A DNA stretch of 64,000 nucleotides from Mesorhizobium atlanticum (GCF_003289965.1 NZ_QMBQ01000001.1:310001-374000); one strand, 5' to 3'. Numbered from the stretch's first letter, positions 44,154 to 52,908 are shown. Made by a program: numbers and translations. Notes: generated by a model not told the origin, from the letters alone.

Positions 44154-46037
44154 CTAGCTCACCTCCGCCGTTCTCCTGCGCACGATCACCCCAAGCTCGT
44201 CGCTCTCGCGCGCGATGCGCAGACGCTCTTCGGCTTCGGTCGCCTCGCGCTGGCGGTCCCACATCGAGGCGTAGAGGCCGTGCCTGGCGAGCAGCGCTTG
44301 ATGCGTGCCGCGCTCGGCGATCTGGCCGTCCTTCAGCACGATGATCTCATCGGCTGAGATCACCGTCGACAGGCGGTGGGCGATGACGATGGTGGTGCGG
44401 CCCTTGCTGACGAGGTCCAGCGCCGCCTGGATTTCCTGCTCGGTGTGGCTGTCCAGCGCCGAGGTCGCCTCGTCCAGCATCAGGATCGGCGGCGCCTTGA
44501 GGATTGTGCGGGCGATCGCCACGCGCTGCTTTTCGCCGCCCGACAGTTTCAAGCCCCGTTCGCCGACCATCGACTTGTAGCCTTCGGGGAGCTTGTCGAT
44601 GAACGGGCCGATCTGGGCGAGTTCGGCCGCCTTGCGCACCTCCTCCTCGCTGGCCCCGATGCGGCCGTAGCGGATGTTGTAGGCGATGGTGTCGTTGAAC
44701 AGCACCGTGTCCTGCGGCACCATGCCGAGCACGGCGCGCAGGCTCTCCTGGGTGACGTCGCGGATGTCCTGGCCGTCGATCAGCACCTGGCCGGACTGCA
44801 CGTCGTAGAAGCGGAACAGAAGCCTGGAAATGGTCGACTTGCCGGCGCCCGACGGGCCGACGATCGCCACCGTCTTGCCCGCCGGAACTTCGAAGGAGAC
44901 GCCCTTCAAAATCTTGCGGTTGGGATCATAGGAGAAATGCACGTCGCGGAACTCGACCTTGCCGGGGCCGACCTTCAAAGGCTTCGCATCCGGCTTGTCG
45001 ACGATCTCCTGCGGCACGTCGAGCAGGTCGAACATGTGCTCGATGTCGGTCAACCCCTGCCGGATTTCGCGATAGATGAAGCCGATGAAATTGAGCGGCA
45101 CCGAAAGCTGGATCAGCATGGCGTTGATGAAGACGAAGTCGCCGACGCTCTGCGTGCCGGCCTGCACTTCCAGCGCCGACATGCACATGACGACGACGGT
45201 GCCCACACCGAAGATGAGGCCCTGGCCGAAGTTCAGCCAGCCGAGCGACGTCCAGGTCTTGGTCGCGGCGATCTCATAGCGCGCCATCGAGCGGTCGAAA
45301 CGCTCGGCCTCCATCCGCTCATTGGTGAAATATTTGACCGTCTCGAAGTTGAGCAGCGAGTCGATCGCCTTGGTGTTGGCATCGGTGTCGCTGTCGTTCA
45401 TGTCGCGGCGGATCGAGATGCGCCAGTCGCTCGCCTTGACCGTGAACCAGACATAGAGCCAGACGGTGGCGGCGACCACGGCGACATATTTCCAGCCATA
45501 GGTGAAGGCGAAGATGCCGGCCGTCAGCGCGAATTCGAGGATGGTCGGCGCCGTGTTCAGCATGATGAAGCGCACGATCGTCTCGATGCCTTTGGTGCCG
45601 CGCTCGATGATGCGCGACAGGCCGCCGGTGCGGCGCTCGAGATGGAAGCGCAGCGATAGCTCGTGCATGTGGACGAAGGTGCGGTAGGCGAGCTGACGCA
45701 CCGCATATTGGCCGACGCGGGCAAACAACGCGTCGCGCAACTGGTTGAAGCCGAGCTGGATCAGGCGCAGCAGGTTATAGGCGATGACCAGCGCCACGGG
45801 CGCGAGCAGGAAGGACGGCAGCGGAGGCGGCGTCTTGGCGGCATGAGCCAGCGCATCCGTCGCCCATTTGAAGAAATACGGGCCGGCGACCAAAGTGAGC
45901 TTCGCGACGACCAGAAGCAGTGTCGCCCAGGTGACGCGGGCTCTGAGATCGGCGCGCTCGGCCGGCCACATATAGGGCCAGAGGTTGCGCAGGGTCGTGA
46001 GGGTGCCGGCTTCGGCGGATACGGTCTTTTCGGCCAC
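44154..46037 (-). CDS. Atm1/HMT1-type ABC exporter
   Basis: 627-aa half-transporter with an N-terminal six-helix exporter domain and a C-terminal ATPase (Walker A GPSGAGKSTISRLL, signature LSGGEKQRVAIARTI, Walker B ILMLDEATSALD). Similar to the Atm1/HMT1 branch that exports glutathione-linked compounds, including metal adducts. GTG start overlaps the TAG of the ArsR gene by one base, so expression is coupled to the regulator, fitting a metal- or thiol-stress export role. Confidence 0.9.
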   Translation of the reverse strand: MAEKTVSAEAGTLTTLRNLWPYMWPAERADLRARVTWATLLLVVAKLTLVAGPYFFKWATDALAHAAKTPPPLPSFLLAPVALVIAYNLLRLIQLGFNQLRDALFARVGQYAVRQLAYRTFVHMHELSLRFHLERRTGGLSRIIERGTKGIETIVRFIMLNTAPTILEFALTAGIFAFTYGWKYVAVVAATVWLYVWFTVKASDWRISIRRDMNDSDTDANTKAIDSLLNFETVKYFTNERMEAERFDRSMARYEIAATKTWTSLGWLNFGQGLIFGVGTVVVMCMSALEVQAGTQSVGDFVFINAMLIQLSVPLNFIGFIYREIRQGLTDIEHMFDLLDVPQEIVDKPDAKPLKVGPGKVEFRDVHFSYDPNRKILKGVSFEVPAGKTVAIVGPSGAGKSTISRLLFRFYDVQSGQVLIDGQDIRDVTQESLRAVLGMVPQDTVLFNDTIAYNIRYGRIGASEEEVRKAAELAQIGPFIDKLPEGYKSMVGERGLKLSGGEKQRVAIARTILKAPPILMLDEATSALDSHTEQEIQAALDLVSKGRTTIVIAHRLSTVISADEIIVLKDGQIAERGTHQALLARHGLYASMWDRQREATEAEERLRIARESDELGVIVRRRTAEVS

Positions 46038-46366
46038 TAGTCTTGCCTTTTGGGTGCGGGGCAGCAGGAGTTGACGAGTTCGGTGAGCAAGGCGGAGACG
46101 CCCGCGAGCGCGTTGTGATCGACCGCGTAGCGCGAGCGCTGGCGGTCGGCCTCGAAGCGGACGAGCCCGGCCTCGACCAGGATCTTCAGGTGCTGCGAAA
46201 CGGTCGATTGGGCGAGGTCGAGATGGTCGACCACCTCACGGCACGAGCAGCAGGAGCTGGCCGAGAGGCGTTTCAGGATCTCGATGCGCGCCGGATGCGA
46301 GAGCGCCGCCAGGCGCAGCGCGATGGCGCGGCTGTCGGCGCAACGGCTTTCGGGGGATTCGGTCAT
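46037..46366 (-). CDS. ArsR-family metalloregulator
   Basis: 109-aa repressor with the ArsR winged helix (HLDLAQSTVSQHLKILVEAG). A Cys cluster SASSCCSCREV sits in the helix ahead of the recognition helix, and another Cys pair (NSCCPAP) at the C-terminus, both apt for metal or metalloid binding. Its target is the coupled exporter gene and itself. The ATG touches a 9-bp inverted repeat. Confidence 0.9.
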   Translation of the reverse strand: MTESPESRCADSRAIALRLAALSHPARIEILKRLSASSCCSCREVVDHLDLAQSTVSQHLKILVEAGLVRFEADRQRSRYAVDHNALAGVSALLTELVNSCCPAPKRQD

Positions 46367-46392
46367 CGTCCATCGGCGATAGACGATGGACG
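46367..46392. promoter_or_regulatory. inverted repeat touching the ArsR start codon
   Basis: 9-bp arms CGTCCATCG and CGATGGACG with an 8-nt spacer begin directly after the ATG on the coding side. Could be the ArsR operator, but the GC-rich arms are also like a small dispersed repeat. Confidence 0.4.
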
Positions 46393-46515
46393 GTGGGAGG
46401 GCAAGCTAGGCGGATGGGTAGATTGAGGTGGGGCGCGCCCGCCATTCGCGTTCGCCATCCTGGGCGGAGCGCCGCTTCGCTTCGCTCCTTGCTCCGCCCT
46501 GGTGTGACGAAGTCG

Positions 46516-48057
46516 CTACTCCGTCTTCGGCGTGGTCATCTGCTCACCCATGGCCTTCAGGTCGGCATCCTCGCCTTCCTTGGACTTGGACGGCACCTTG
46601 AACACCTGGCCCGGCCAGATGCGGTCGGGATCGCGGATCTGATCCTTGTTGGCGAGATAGATTGTCGAGAAGCGCGTGCCATGGCCGTAGACGCGGCGCG
46701 AGATGCGCCAGAGCGTGTCGTTGCGGCGGATGATGACGGCCCCGTCGGCATGTTCGAGCTTCGGCGCGACCGTCTCGGCCACGTCGGCTGACGGCGTCGC
46801 CTCCGCGACCTTGGCCGGACCCTCGGCGGGCTTGCCCGCTTCGGCCGTTGCCGCCGCCTTGGCTTCCGCGGCCTGGGAGCCGGCACCCTGGACCTGTGCG
46901 AGCTTGGTCTCGGCCGGCTTGGCCTCGCCGGTCTTCGTCTCGTTCGGAGCGACGGCTGCGATCGACTCGCCGGGTTCACGCTCGAACGGCACGGCGGCGC
47001 GGGCGACGACCTTGACGCCGTCGCTGTCCAGGCCATCGACATGGATGGTGTAGTTGCCGACCGGGATGTCGCGGGTCGCTTCGATCAGGAAATGGCCGTC
47101 GGCGGAGGTCTGCGCGTCGCCAAGCAGGATGGCGTCGGCATAGGCCCGCACCTTGCGGCCGGGATCGGCCGTGCCGGCGACGAAGATCTTGCTGCCGTCG
47201 ATCTCGACCGCCTCGACGGCGATCTTGGGCTCCGCCGCAGCCGGCGCGGCTGCCTGGTCCGTGGCGGCCGGCGCGGTCGTGGCCGACGCCGAGGCCGTGT
47301 CGGATGCAGCCGGCGTGGTCGTTGCCGGAGCGGTCGTTGCGGGGGCCTGGGCTGCCGGTGCCGCCGGCTTGGTCTCGGCCTGCGGCACGGTGATCAGTTG
47401 CGAGGCCTTGCCGGGCTCCTCGACCATTGCCAGCACCTGGCCGGTCGAGCTCTGCGGCACCGAGACGACGGCGGTCTGGGCCGAGGCGATGGCCGTGCCG
47501 CCAACCGTCTGGCGCAGCGTGATCGTATAGTCGCCGGGCTTCAGCGGATCGTCGAGCACGATGGCGAAGGCGCCGTCGGGGCCTGAATCGGTCGAGCCGA
47601 GCACCGTGCCGCCATTCAGGATCTCGACCTTGGCGTTGGGCGCGGCGCTGCCAGCGACGACGATCGAGCCGTTGCTTTCGACACGCACGACATCGAAGGT
47701 CGGCAGCGTCGGACCGGCCGCAGCGGCGGGCGCCGGGGCGACCGGAGCCGTCGCGTTCTTGGCCGATGCCATCGTGTTGGCGGGTGCCATGGCATTATTC
47801 GCCGGCGCCATCGTATTGGCCGGAGCCATTGTGTTGGCCGGGGCCATCGTGTTTGCTGGAGATTGCGGCACGCGCGACTCGGTGGCCGTGCTCGAGGATT
47901 CAGCCGGTTTCGCATCGGTCTGCGGAAGCGCCGCGACCTGCGCCGGTTTCTGGTTGTTGATGTATGGATCGAGCGCACCCGACCCGTAGGCGACCGCCGC
48001 GACGACGGCCACGCCGCCCGCCGCGAACAAGAACGCCTTAGAAGGATTGATAGCCAT
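46516..48057 (-). CDS. LysM-domain envelope protein with Ig-like modules
   Basis: 513-aa protein. An N-terminal hydrophobic segment (AFLFAAGGVAVVAAVAYGSG) anchors or exports it. A low-complexity region with hexapeptide repeats (NTMAPA several times) follows, then two modules with GSAAPNAKVEILNGG-like and GTADPGRKVRAYAD patterns. A C-terminal LysM domain reads NDTLWRISRRVYGHGTRFST. Typical of alphaproteobacterial peptidoglycan-binding proteins of unknown detail. Confidence 0.9.
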   Translation of the reverse strand: MAINPSKAFLFAAGGVAVVAAVAYGSGALDPYINNQKPAQVAALPQTDAKPAESSSTATESRVPQSPANTMAPANTMAPANTMAPANNAMAPANTMASAKNATAPVAPAPAAAAGPTLPTFDVVRVESNGSIVVAGSAAPNAKVEILNGGTVLGSTDSGPDGAFAIVLDDPLKPGDYTITLRQTVGGTAIASAQTAVVSVPQSSTGQVLAMVEEPGKASQLITVPQAETKPAAPAAQAPATTAPATTTPAASDTASASATTAPAATDQAAAPAAAEPKIAVEAVEIDGSKIFVAGTADPGRKVRAYADAILLGDAQTSADGHFLIEATRDIPVGNYTIHVDGLDSDGVKVVARAAVPFEREPGESIAAVAPNETKTGEAKPAETKLAQVQGAGSQAAEAKAAATAEAGKPAEGPAKVAEATPSADVAETVAPKLEHADGAVIIRRNDTLWRISRRVYGHGTRFSTIYLANKDQIRDPDRIWPGQVFKVPSKSKEGEDADLKAMGEQMTTPKTE

Positions 48058-48123
48058 AACTTTATATTGCCCCCTTAGCCACCTAACGCCGGTCTAGCGT
48101 GTTTTCTCCAAGCTCACAAGAAA

Positions 48124-48141
48124 AAGCCCGCCAGCGGGCTT
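48124..48141 (-). terminator. terminator-like hairpin upstream of the LysM gene
   Basis: Stem AAGCCCG / CGGGCTT with a 4-nt loop; on the minus strand it is followed by a T run (TTTTTC). It points toward the LysM gene from its 5' side, so it may attenuate that message or stop antisense transcription. Confidence 0.55.
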
Positions 48142-48176
48142 GACCCCGCCGACCGTCCCTATAACCAATCATCGCC

Positions 48177-48788
48177 ATGAACACGATTCGATCCGTCTGC
48201 GTCTATTGCGGCTCGTCTCCGGGCCGCGACGAGGCCTATATCAAGGCCGGCCACACGCTTGGCCGCTCGCTTGCCAAATCCGGGTTGCGCCTCATCTATG
48301 GCGGCGGCACCAAGGGCATCATGGGCGCCGTCGCCGACGGCGCGCTCAAGGCCGGCGGCAAGGTCACCGGCATCATCCCGCGCTTCCTGGTCAACAGGGA
48401 AGCGACCGAGACAGCCCTCGACAAGCTCGACGAATTGCTGATCACCGACAACATGCACGAGCGCAAGCACAGCATGTTCGAAAAATCCGACGCCTTTGTG
48501 GCGCTGCCGGGCGGCATCGGCACGGTGGAGGAGATCGTCGAGATCATGACCTGGGCGCAGCTCGGCCATCACCGCAAGCCGATCGTCTTCGCCAACGTCA
48601 AGGGGTTCTGGGACCCGATGCTGGCGCTGATCGAGCACATGTCGGAGGAAGGCTTCATCCACACCGCGCATCGCGTGAAGCCGCTGGTGGTGAATGACCC
48701 GGAAGCGATCGTCGCCGCCATCATGGTGGCGGGCTCGTCCGTCGACGCGCCGACGGAAGGGGTGCAGTCGGTGATAGATAAGATGTAG
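48177..48788 (+). CDS. LOG-family protein (TIGR00730)
   Basis: 203-aa Rossmann-like protein with the PGGIGTVEE motif and the GGGTKGIMGAVADGAL phosphate loop of the lysine-decarboxylase-like/LOG family. Members release cytokinin bases or cleave nucleoside monophosphates to phosphoribose. In a rhizobium a cytokinin role is possible but unproven. Divergent from the LysM gene. Confidence 0.9.
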   Translation: MNTIRSVCVYCGSSPGRDEAYIKAGHTLGRSLAKSGLRLIYGGGTKGIMGAVADGALKAGGKVTGIIPRFLVNREATETALDKLDELLITDNMHERKHSMFEKSDAFVALPGGIGTVEEIVEIMTWAQLGHHRKPIVFANVKGFWDPMLALIEHMSEEGFIHTAHRVKPLVVNDPEAIVAAIMVAGSSVDAPTEGVQSVIDKM

Positions 48789-48840
48789 AGTGAATAGTGA
48801 ATAGTGAATAGTGAATAGTGAATAGTGAATAGTGAATAGT
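48789..48840 (+). repeat. heptanucleotide tandem repeat (AGTGAAT)n
   Basis: About 7.4 copies of the 7-bp unit AGTGAAT begin right after the TAG of the LOG gene. Reverse-complement units (CTATTCA) appear at 48868-48898 and include the stop codon of the convergent LysR gene, so together they can form a long hairpin. Confidence 0.92.
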
Positions 48841-48867
48841 CGGATCACGCAACCCCGATGTCTGTCC

Positions 48868-48898
48868 ACTACTCACTATTCACTATTCACCATTCACC
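48868..48898 (-). repeat. inverted partner of heptamer repeat
   Basis: Imperfect copies of the heptamer on the minus strand (CTATTCA units, then CCATTCACC) that overlap the last codons and stop of the LysR gene (C-terminus VNGE is coded by it). Confidence 0.8.
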
Positions 48899-49770
48899 GC
48901 CTTCCTCAAATCCCCAATCACCGTCCGCCGGTCATTCCTTCGCCACGCCAGATGGATCGAAACGCTGCGCTTGAACCAGGGCAGGTCGCGGAAGATCACC
49001 CCGGGAGGGGCTGCGCTTCGCAGGCTTGCCTGGACCGTGGCGAGGCCGAGACCGGCGCTGACCAGGCCGAGCGAGGTCAACGGATCGGCCGTCTCATAGG
49101 CAATATCGGGCACGAAGCCGGATTCGGCGCAGGCCGCCAGGAACTGCGCGCGGTTGGTGTCGCCGGGCTGGCGCACAACGGTGATCCAGACGCGACCGTC
49201 GAGATCGCCGGGTTGGACGTCGGCGACACCGGCGAGCGGATCGCCCTCGGGAATTGCCAGCACCAGCGGCTCGCGCCGCACCAGCACGCTTTCAAGATCG
49301 GGGTCACCTTCCAGCGCCGGCGAGTAAACGAAACCGAGATCGAGGACGCGCTGCCTCAGATCCTCGAATTGCGCCGCCGTTCGGCGGCTGCGCAGCTGCA
49401 GATGAAAATCCGGCCGTGCTCGGCGAAAATCCTTCAGCATCGCGGCAACCAGCCCGGAATGCACCGCGCCCTCGACATAGCCGATGGCAAGGCTGCCCGC
49501 GGCGCCGCTGGCGAGGTTGCGGCCGATTTCTTCCAGCCGCGCCGCGTTGGCAAGCAGCGCTCGGGCTTCGGCAAGGAAGGCCCTGCCCTCGGCATTGAGA
49601 TGGACGCGCTGCTTCGCGCGCTCGAACAAAGTGACGCCGAGCTGCTCCTCGAGCTGCATGATCTGCCGGCTCAAGGGCGACTGCGAGATGTGCAGTTGCT
49701 CGGCGGCTCGGCCGACATTGCCGGCCTCGGCGACGGCGACGAAATATCTGATCTGGCGCAGGTCGAGCAT
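48883..49770 (-). CDS. LysR-family transcriptional regulator
   Basis: 295-aa regulator with a standard LysR DNA-binding domain (IRYFVAVAEAGNVGRAAEQL, then HISQSPLSRQIMQLEEQLG) and effector domain. Related in opening to CatR/CbnR-type regulators of aromatic-acid breakdown. Divergent from the muconolactone-isomerase-like gene, which is its likely target. Confidence 0.9.
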   Translation of the reverse strand: MLDLRQIRYFVAVAEAGNVGRAAEQLHISQSPLSRQIMQLEEQLGVTLFERAKQRVHLNAEGRAFLAEARALLANAARLEEIGRNLASGAAGSLAIGYVEGAVHSGLVAAMLKDFRRARPDFHLQLRSRRTAAQFEDLRQRVLDLGFVYSPALEGDPDLESVLVRREPLVLAIPEGDPLAGVADVQPGDLDGRVWITVVRQPGDTNRAQFLAACAESGFVPDIAYETADPLTSLGLVSAGLGLATVQASLRSAAPPGVIFRDLPWFKRSVSIHLAWRRNDRRTVIGDLRKAVNGE

Positions 49771-49883
49771 CTTTCACTCCAATTCAAGTCCTGAAAGGTC
49801 TGAACTTTATCCTAATCAGTCTTGGACAGTCTGGACAGCCGGCGCGATATCTCCCCGTCAACCCAGCCACGAAGGAGACCCCC

Positions 49884-50174
49884 ATGCAGTTCTTTGCCCT
49901 GCTCACCCGCAACACACAGAAATTCAGCGATGCCGATTTCGCGCCGTTGCTCCCGCCGGAATCCGAACAGCGCAAGACGCTCTACGTGCAAGGCGCCGTA
50001 CGCCAGATCTGGAACCGCGGCGACGTTCCCGGCACGGGCATCATGTTCGAGGCGGGCGACGAGAAGGAAGTGCGCGGCCATCTCGCCACACTGCCGCTGA
50101 TCGAGGCCGGCATGATGGACATTGCGGCGATTGTGCCACTCAATCCCTATCCGGGTTTTGGACCCAAGCGCTGA
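49884..50174 (+). CDS. muconolactone-isomerase-like/YCII-related small protein
   Basis: 96-aa protein opening MQFFALLTRNTQKFSDADFA with the later GHLATLPLIEAGMMD segment, the ferredoxin-like fold of muconolactone isomerase and YCII-type proteins. AAGGAGAC precedes the ATG. Divergent from a LysR gene. Catalytic assignment is uncertain, as small proteins of this fold include non-enzymes. Confidence 0.7.
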   Translation: MQFFALLTRNTQKFSDADFAPLLPPESEQRKTLYVQGAVRQIWNRGDVPGTGIMFEAGDEKEVRGHLATLPLIEAGMMDIAAIVPLNPYPGFGPKR

Positions 50175-50215
50175 AGCAACAGCAGCGTTAGCTGCCGCGG
50201 CCAACCTGGCAGGGC

Positions 50216-51067
50216 CTATCCGCGACCGAAGAGACGGCCGAAAAGTCCCGGGCGCGTGCCGCCGTAGCGCTCGGGCAGCGGGCGAGTGAGCAGGAACTGA
50301 TCCAGGCCCTCGACGGTCTCCGTGCCGCAATAGCTGCATCGGAGCGAACGGGCCAAGGGAACGATCTCCTTCAGCACGGCGCGAAATCCCTCGCCATCGA
50401 TCCGCACGTCCTTCGCCATCCTGAGCTCGTGCGAGACTATCTCCATGCCAAGGAAGCGATAGCCGCGCTTTTCGAGAGCGGCGCGCAGCTTTGCCAGAGA
50501 CGGCTCAGCGCCCCGGAACTCGAAGCGCGTCGGCCGGATGCGGGCGTCCGCCGCGACTTCCAGTCCGAGATCGCCTATCGCTTCAGTCGGAAGAATGAGC
50601 GGCGCCAGCGCGGCAAGCGAATGCCGTTCCACGGCGAGCGGAAAGGCCAGCGCCTCGGCGACCCTGCCGGCTATCTGTTCGAAACCGGCGATGTCTTCGC
50701 TCGTAAAGTAGAAATCGCGGCGGCCCTCGCCATGCTGCTCGGCGATATAACAGGCGGGGCAGTTCGCGGCGACCAGATCCTCGCAGAGCTTTTCGAGGAA
50801 AGCATAGTTACGCTGCGACCCTTTGGGCGTCAGCAGCCCATCGCGCGGCATCACTTCGTTTCCGCGCGGCGTGATCTTCAGGCGCAGGATCGGCAGCGAT
50901 GCGGCGGCGCGCATCAGCGCCATGTTCACCCTTGTATGGATGAAAAGCTCGCCGCCATCGGGGCGGTAGCGCACGAGGCCGCGATGCGGTTCCGCCTCGC
51001 GGATGACTTCTTCCGTCTCCTCGTTTGAGACCTGTTCGCCGGTGACCGGAAATTGCAGCAAGGTCAT
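50216..51067 (-). CDS. conserved hypothetical protein, possibly DUF695/RraB-like
   Basis: 283-aa cytoplasmic protein. The middle part (DFYFTSEDIAGFEQIAGRVA) resembles the DUF695/RraB-type alpha/beta sandwich, and the C-terminal half ends in a lone CxxC (LRCSYCGTE) that could bind zinc with other ligands. ATG at 51067 was chosen as a Met with a G-rich site; an upstream in-frame start is open. No secure function. Confidence 0.6.
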   Translation of the reverse strand: MTLLQFPVTGEQVSNEETEEVIREAEPHRGLVRYRPDGGELFIHTRVNMALMRAAASLPILRLKITPRGNEVMPRDGLLTPKGSQRNYAFLEKLCEDLVAANCPACYIAEQHGEGRRDFYFTSEDIAGFEQIAGRVAEALAFPLAVERHSLAALAPLILPTEAIGDLGLEVAADARIRPTRFEFRGAEPSLAKLRAALEKRGYRFLGMEIVSHELRMAKDVRIDGEGFRAVLKEIVPLARSLRCSYCGTETVEGLDQFLLTRPLPERYGGTRPGLFGRLFGRG

Positions 51068-51131
51068 GCGATCGCCCCCAATCGCGTTGATCGGGCCATC
51101 CTGCCAGTTTGTTGGGCCGGAGCCTAGTGGC

Positions 51132-51506
51132 CTACGGCCAGGCATCCTGCATCGCGTTCACCGACAGCCATGCCATCATCGGCAACGCGACCAGCAGCGC
51201 CAGCCGCAGCCCCGCCGAGCGCGCCTGGTCGGGCTCCTGACGCTGAAACCGGCGCCAGATCTGAAATGCAGCGGCCAAGATGAGCAGCGCATAGAAGCCG
51301 GCCAGCAACCACAGCGCCGTTTGGCCGGATATCGCGATGCCGTTGTTCTCGAGCACCTTGCCGATCAGCATGGCCGGCCCGGCGACGAAGAAGGCGATAG
51401 TGATGCCGAACAGAAAGCCGATCATCGCGCCTGGAAAGGACGTCGCCGACAGCGCGACGAGGACCGCCAGCAGGATCAGCAGAGTGATGAACGCTCGCTG
51501 GCTCAT
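51132..51506 (-). CDS. small integral membrane protein
   Basis: 124-aa protein with four hydrophobic helices (first: AFITLLILLAVLVALSATSF) and a basic linker (RRFQRQEPDQARSAG). No family recognised. ATG at 51506 has GGGGATTG upstream. It precedes the hypothetical gene at 50216-51067 on the same strand. Confidence 0.7.
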   Translation of the reverse strand: MSQRAFITLLILLAVLVALSATSFPGAMIGFLFGITIAFFVAGPAMLIGKVLENNGIAISGQTALWLLAGFYALLILAAAFQIWRRFQRQEPDQARSAGLRLALLVALPMMAWLSVNAMQDAWP

Positions 51507-51586
51507 GGCCACAATCCCCGATCGGATGCCACGCAATGTACGGGTTCGGCCTTAATTGTGCGTAACGGCAACGACTATCCGCCAGT

Positions 51587-51769
51587 CTAGCGCCGCTCCG
51601 GCAGCATCCGCAGAACAAAGCCGACCATCAGCCCGAGAATGAAGCCGAGCGGGCCTGTGATGAAGATGCCAAGCAGCGGACCCTGATTTGCTTCCGGCGT
51701 GAAGATGACCGGACCGACGAAACCGCCGAGAAAGCCGATCGCACCCAGGATGGCACCCCATTTAAGCAT
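51587..51769 (-). CDS. 60-aa two-helix membrane protein
   Basis: Two glycine-rich transmembrane helices (WGAILGAIGFLGGFVGPVIF and LGIFITGPLGFILGLMVGFV) joined by TPEANQGP. This looks like a small conserved inner-membrane protein of rhizobia; no function known. It precedes the membrane-protein gene at 51132 on the same strand. Confidence 0.7.
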   Translation of the reverse strand: MLKWGAILGAIGFLGGFVGPVIFTPEANQGPLLGIFITGPLGFILGLMVGFVLRMLPERR

Positions 51770-51867
51770 TGGCCCCTCCGTCCGCTCGGATAGATCAGCA
51801 GATTCTCGCGCCGGAACAAAGCCCGCGCATTAGCGTTGCCTCCCACAACAAAATTTTGGAGATCGTC

Positions 51868-51951
51868 ATGCTGCGAGGCGGATTGCTTTGGCTTATCGGG
51901 ATTCCTTTGCCCGTCATCCTTATTCTTTGGCTGCTCGGTTATCTGCATTAG
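51868..51951 (+). CDS. 27-aa hydrophobic peptide
   Basis: Reads MLRGGLLWLIGIPLPVILIL and then WLLGYLH, a single membrane helix. TTGGAGAT sits at good distance before the ATG. The tiny size and the clean ribosome site argue that it is real; peptides of this type are known in rhizobia as unnamed small membrane proteins (recalled, not checked). Confidence 0.6.
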   Translation: MLRGGLLWLIGIPLPVILILWLLGYLH

Positions 51952-52000
51952 CCGTCACAAACGCAGGCCGGAACAACACGAAGGTCCGGCCTGTCGCGGC

Positions 52001-52717
52001 TCAGGCTGCGCCCGTAAGCTCAACGGCCGTGCGGACGCGGGCGAGCACCTCGCTCAACATGTCGTGCATGGCCTTGCGGGCTCTTGCCGAGTCACCGGCC
52101 TCTATCGCTTTCAGCACCTTGCCATGCGCGTCGAGGTCGCCCACCTGATGGCCGAACAGCGCGTTGGTGGTCGGCACGCTATATTGCAGCGCCGTGTGGA
52201 TCAGCGCCGAGAGCGGCAGGAAGAAGCGGTTGCCGGTGGCGGCAAGCACCGCTTCATGGAAAGCGGCGTCCGACAGGACCGGATCGCCCTGGCCGGAGGA
52301 GGCGGCGCGCATCGCCTCGAAGGCCTCGCGGATGGCGGCGATCTCGTCCGCGTTGTTGCGGCTCGCGGCAAGCGCCGCCGCCTCGCATTCGAAGCCCAGG
52401 CGCACCTCCAGGAGCTCGGTGATGAAATGGCGCGGCGTCGCGCTTTCGCGCAGCCAGCCCAACACCGAAGGGTCCAAAAAATTCCAGTCCTTCAGCGGAC
52501 GGATGCGCGAGCCACGCCGCGGGCGGGTGACCAGCAGGCCCTTGGCCCACAGGATCTTCACCGCTTCGCGGGCGGCACTGCGGCTGGCGCGGAAGCGGGC
52601 GCAGATCTCCTCCTCGCCAATCAAGGTCGCGCCGGGGGGAAACAGCCCGCCGAGAATCTCGCGGCCGAGGATGTTGGCTATCTCGTCCGTCACCGACGAG
52701 GTCTGGTTGCCTGCCAT
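52001..52717 (-). CDS. GntR/FadR-subfamily transcriptional regulator
   Basis: 238-aa regulator with the GntR winged helix (GATLIGEEEICARFRASRSA, then AREAVKILWAKGLLV) and an all-helical FCD effector domain with His/Asp metal-site pattern. Divergent from the idonate/gluconate dehydrogenase genes, which it very likely controls. Confidence 0.9.
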   Translation of the reverse strand: MAGNQTSSVTDEIANILGREILGGLFPPGATLIGEEEICARFRASRSAAREAVKILWAKGLLVTRPRRGSRIRPLKDWNFLDPSVLGWLRESATPRHFITELLEVRLGFECEAAALAASRNNADEIAAIREAFEAMRAASSGQGDPVLSDAAFHEAVLAATGNRFFLPLSALIHTALQYSVPTTNALFGHQVGDLDAHGKVLKAIEAGDSARARKAMHDMLSEVLARVRTAVELTGAA

Positions 52718-52800
52718 TTGTCCCGGCCCATTTCAGAGTCTGCCAGCCCAGCGATGAACGGTCAGGTTGATACCTCACCAAACCAGTGGTTGTCCATATC

Positions 52801-52816
52801 ATCTGATTTGTCAGAT
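52801..52816. promoter_or_regulatory. inverted repeat, candidate GntR operator
   Basis: ATCTGA-TTTG-TCAGAT, a perfect 6-4-6 repeat between the GntR gene and the dehydrogenase operon. Size and spacing suit FadR-subfamily binding. Confidence 0.55.
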
Positions 52817-52908
52817 AAATAATTGGAACGGCCACGGTTTTCCTGCTAGCTGTGGCAGCGGAAATCCGGGCGAAACAGCGGAGAGCCGGTTTGTCGCCAA
52901 CATCCTCC

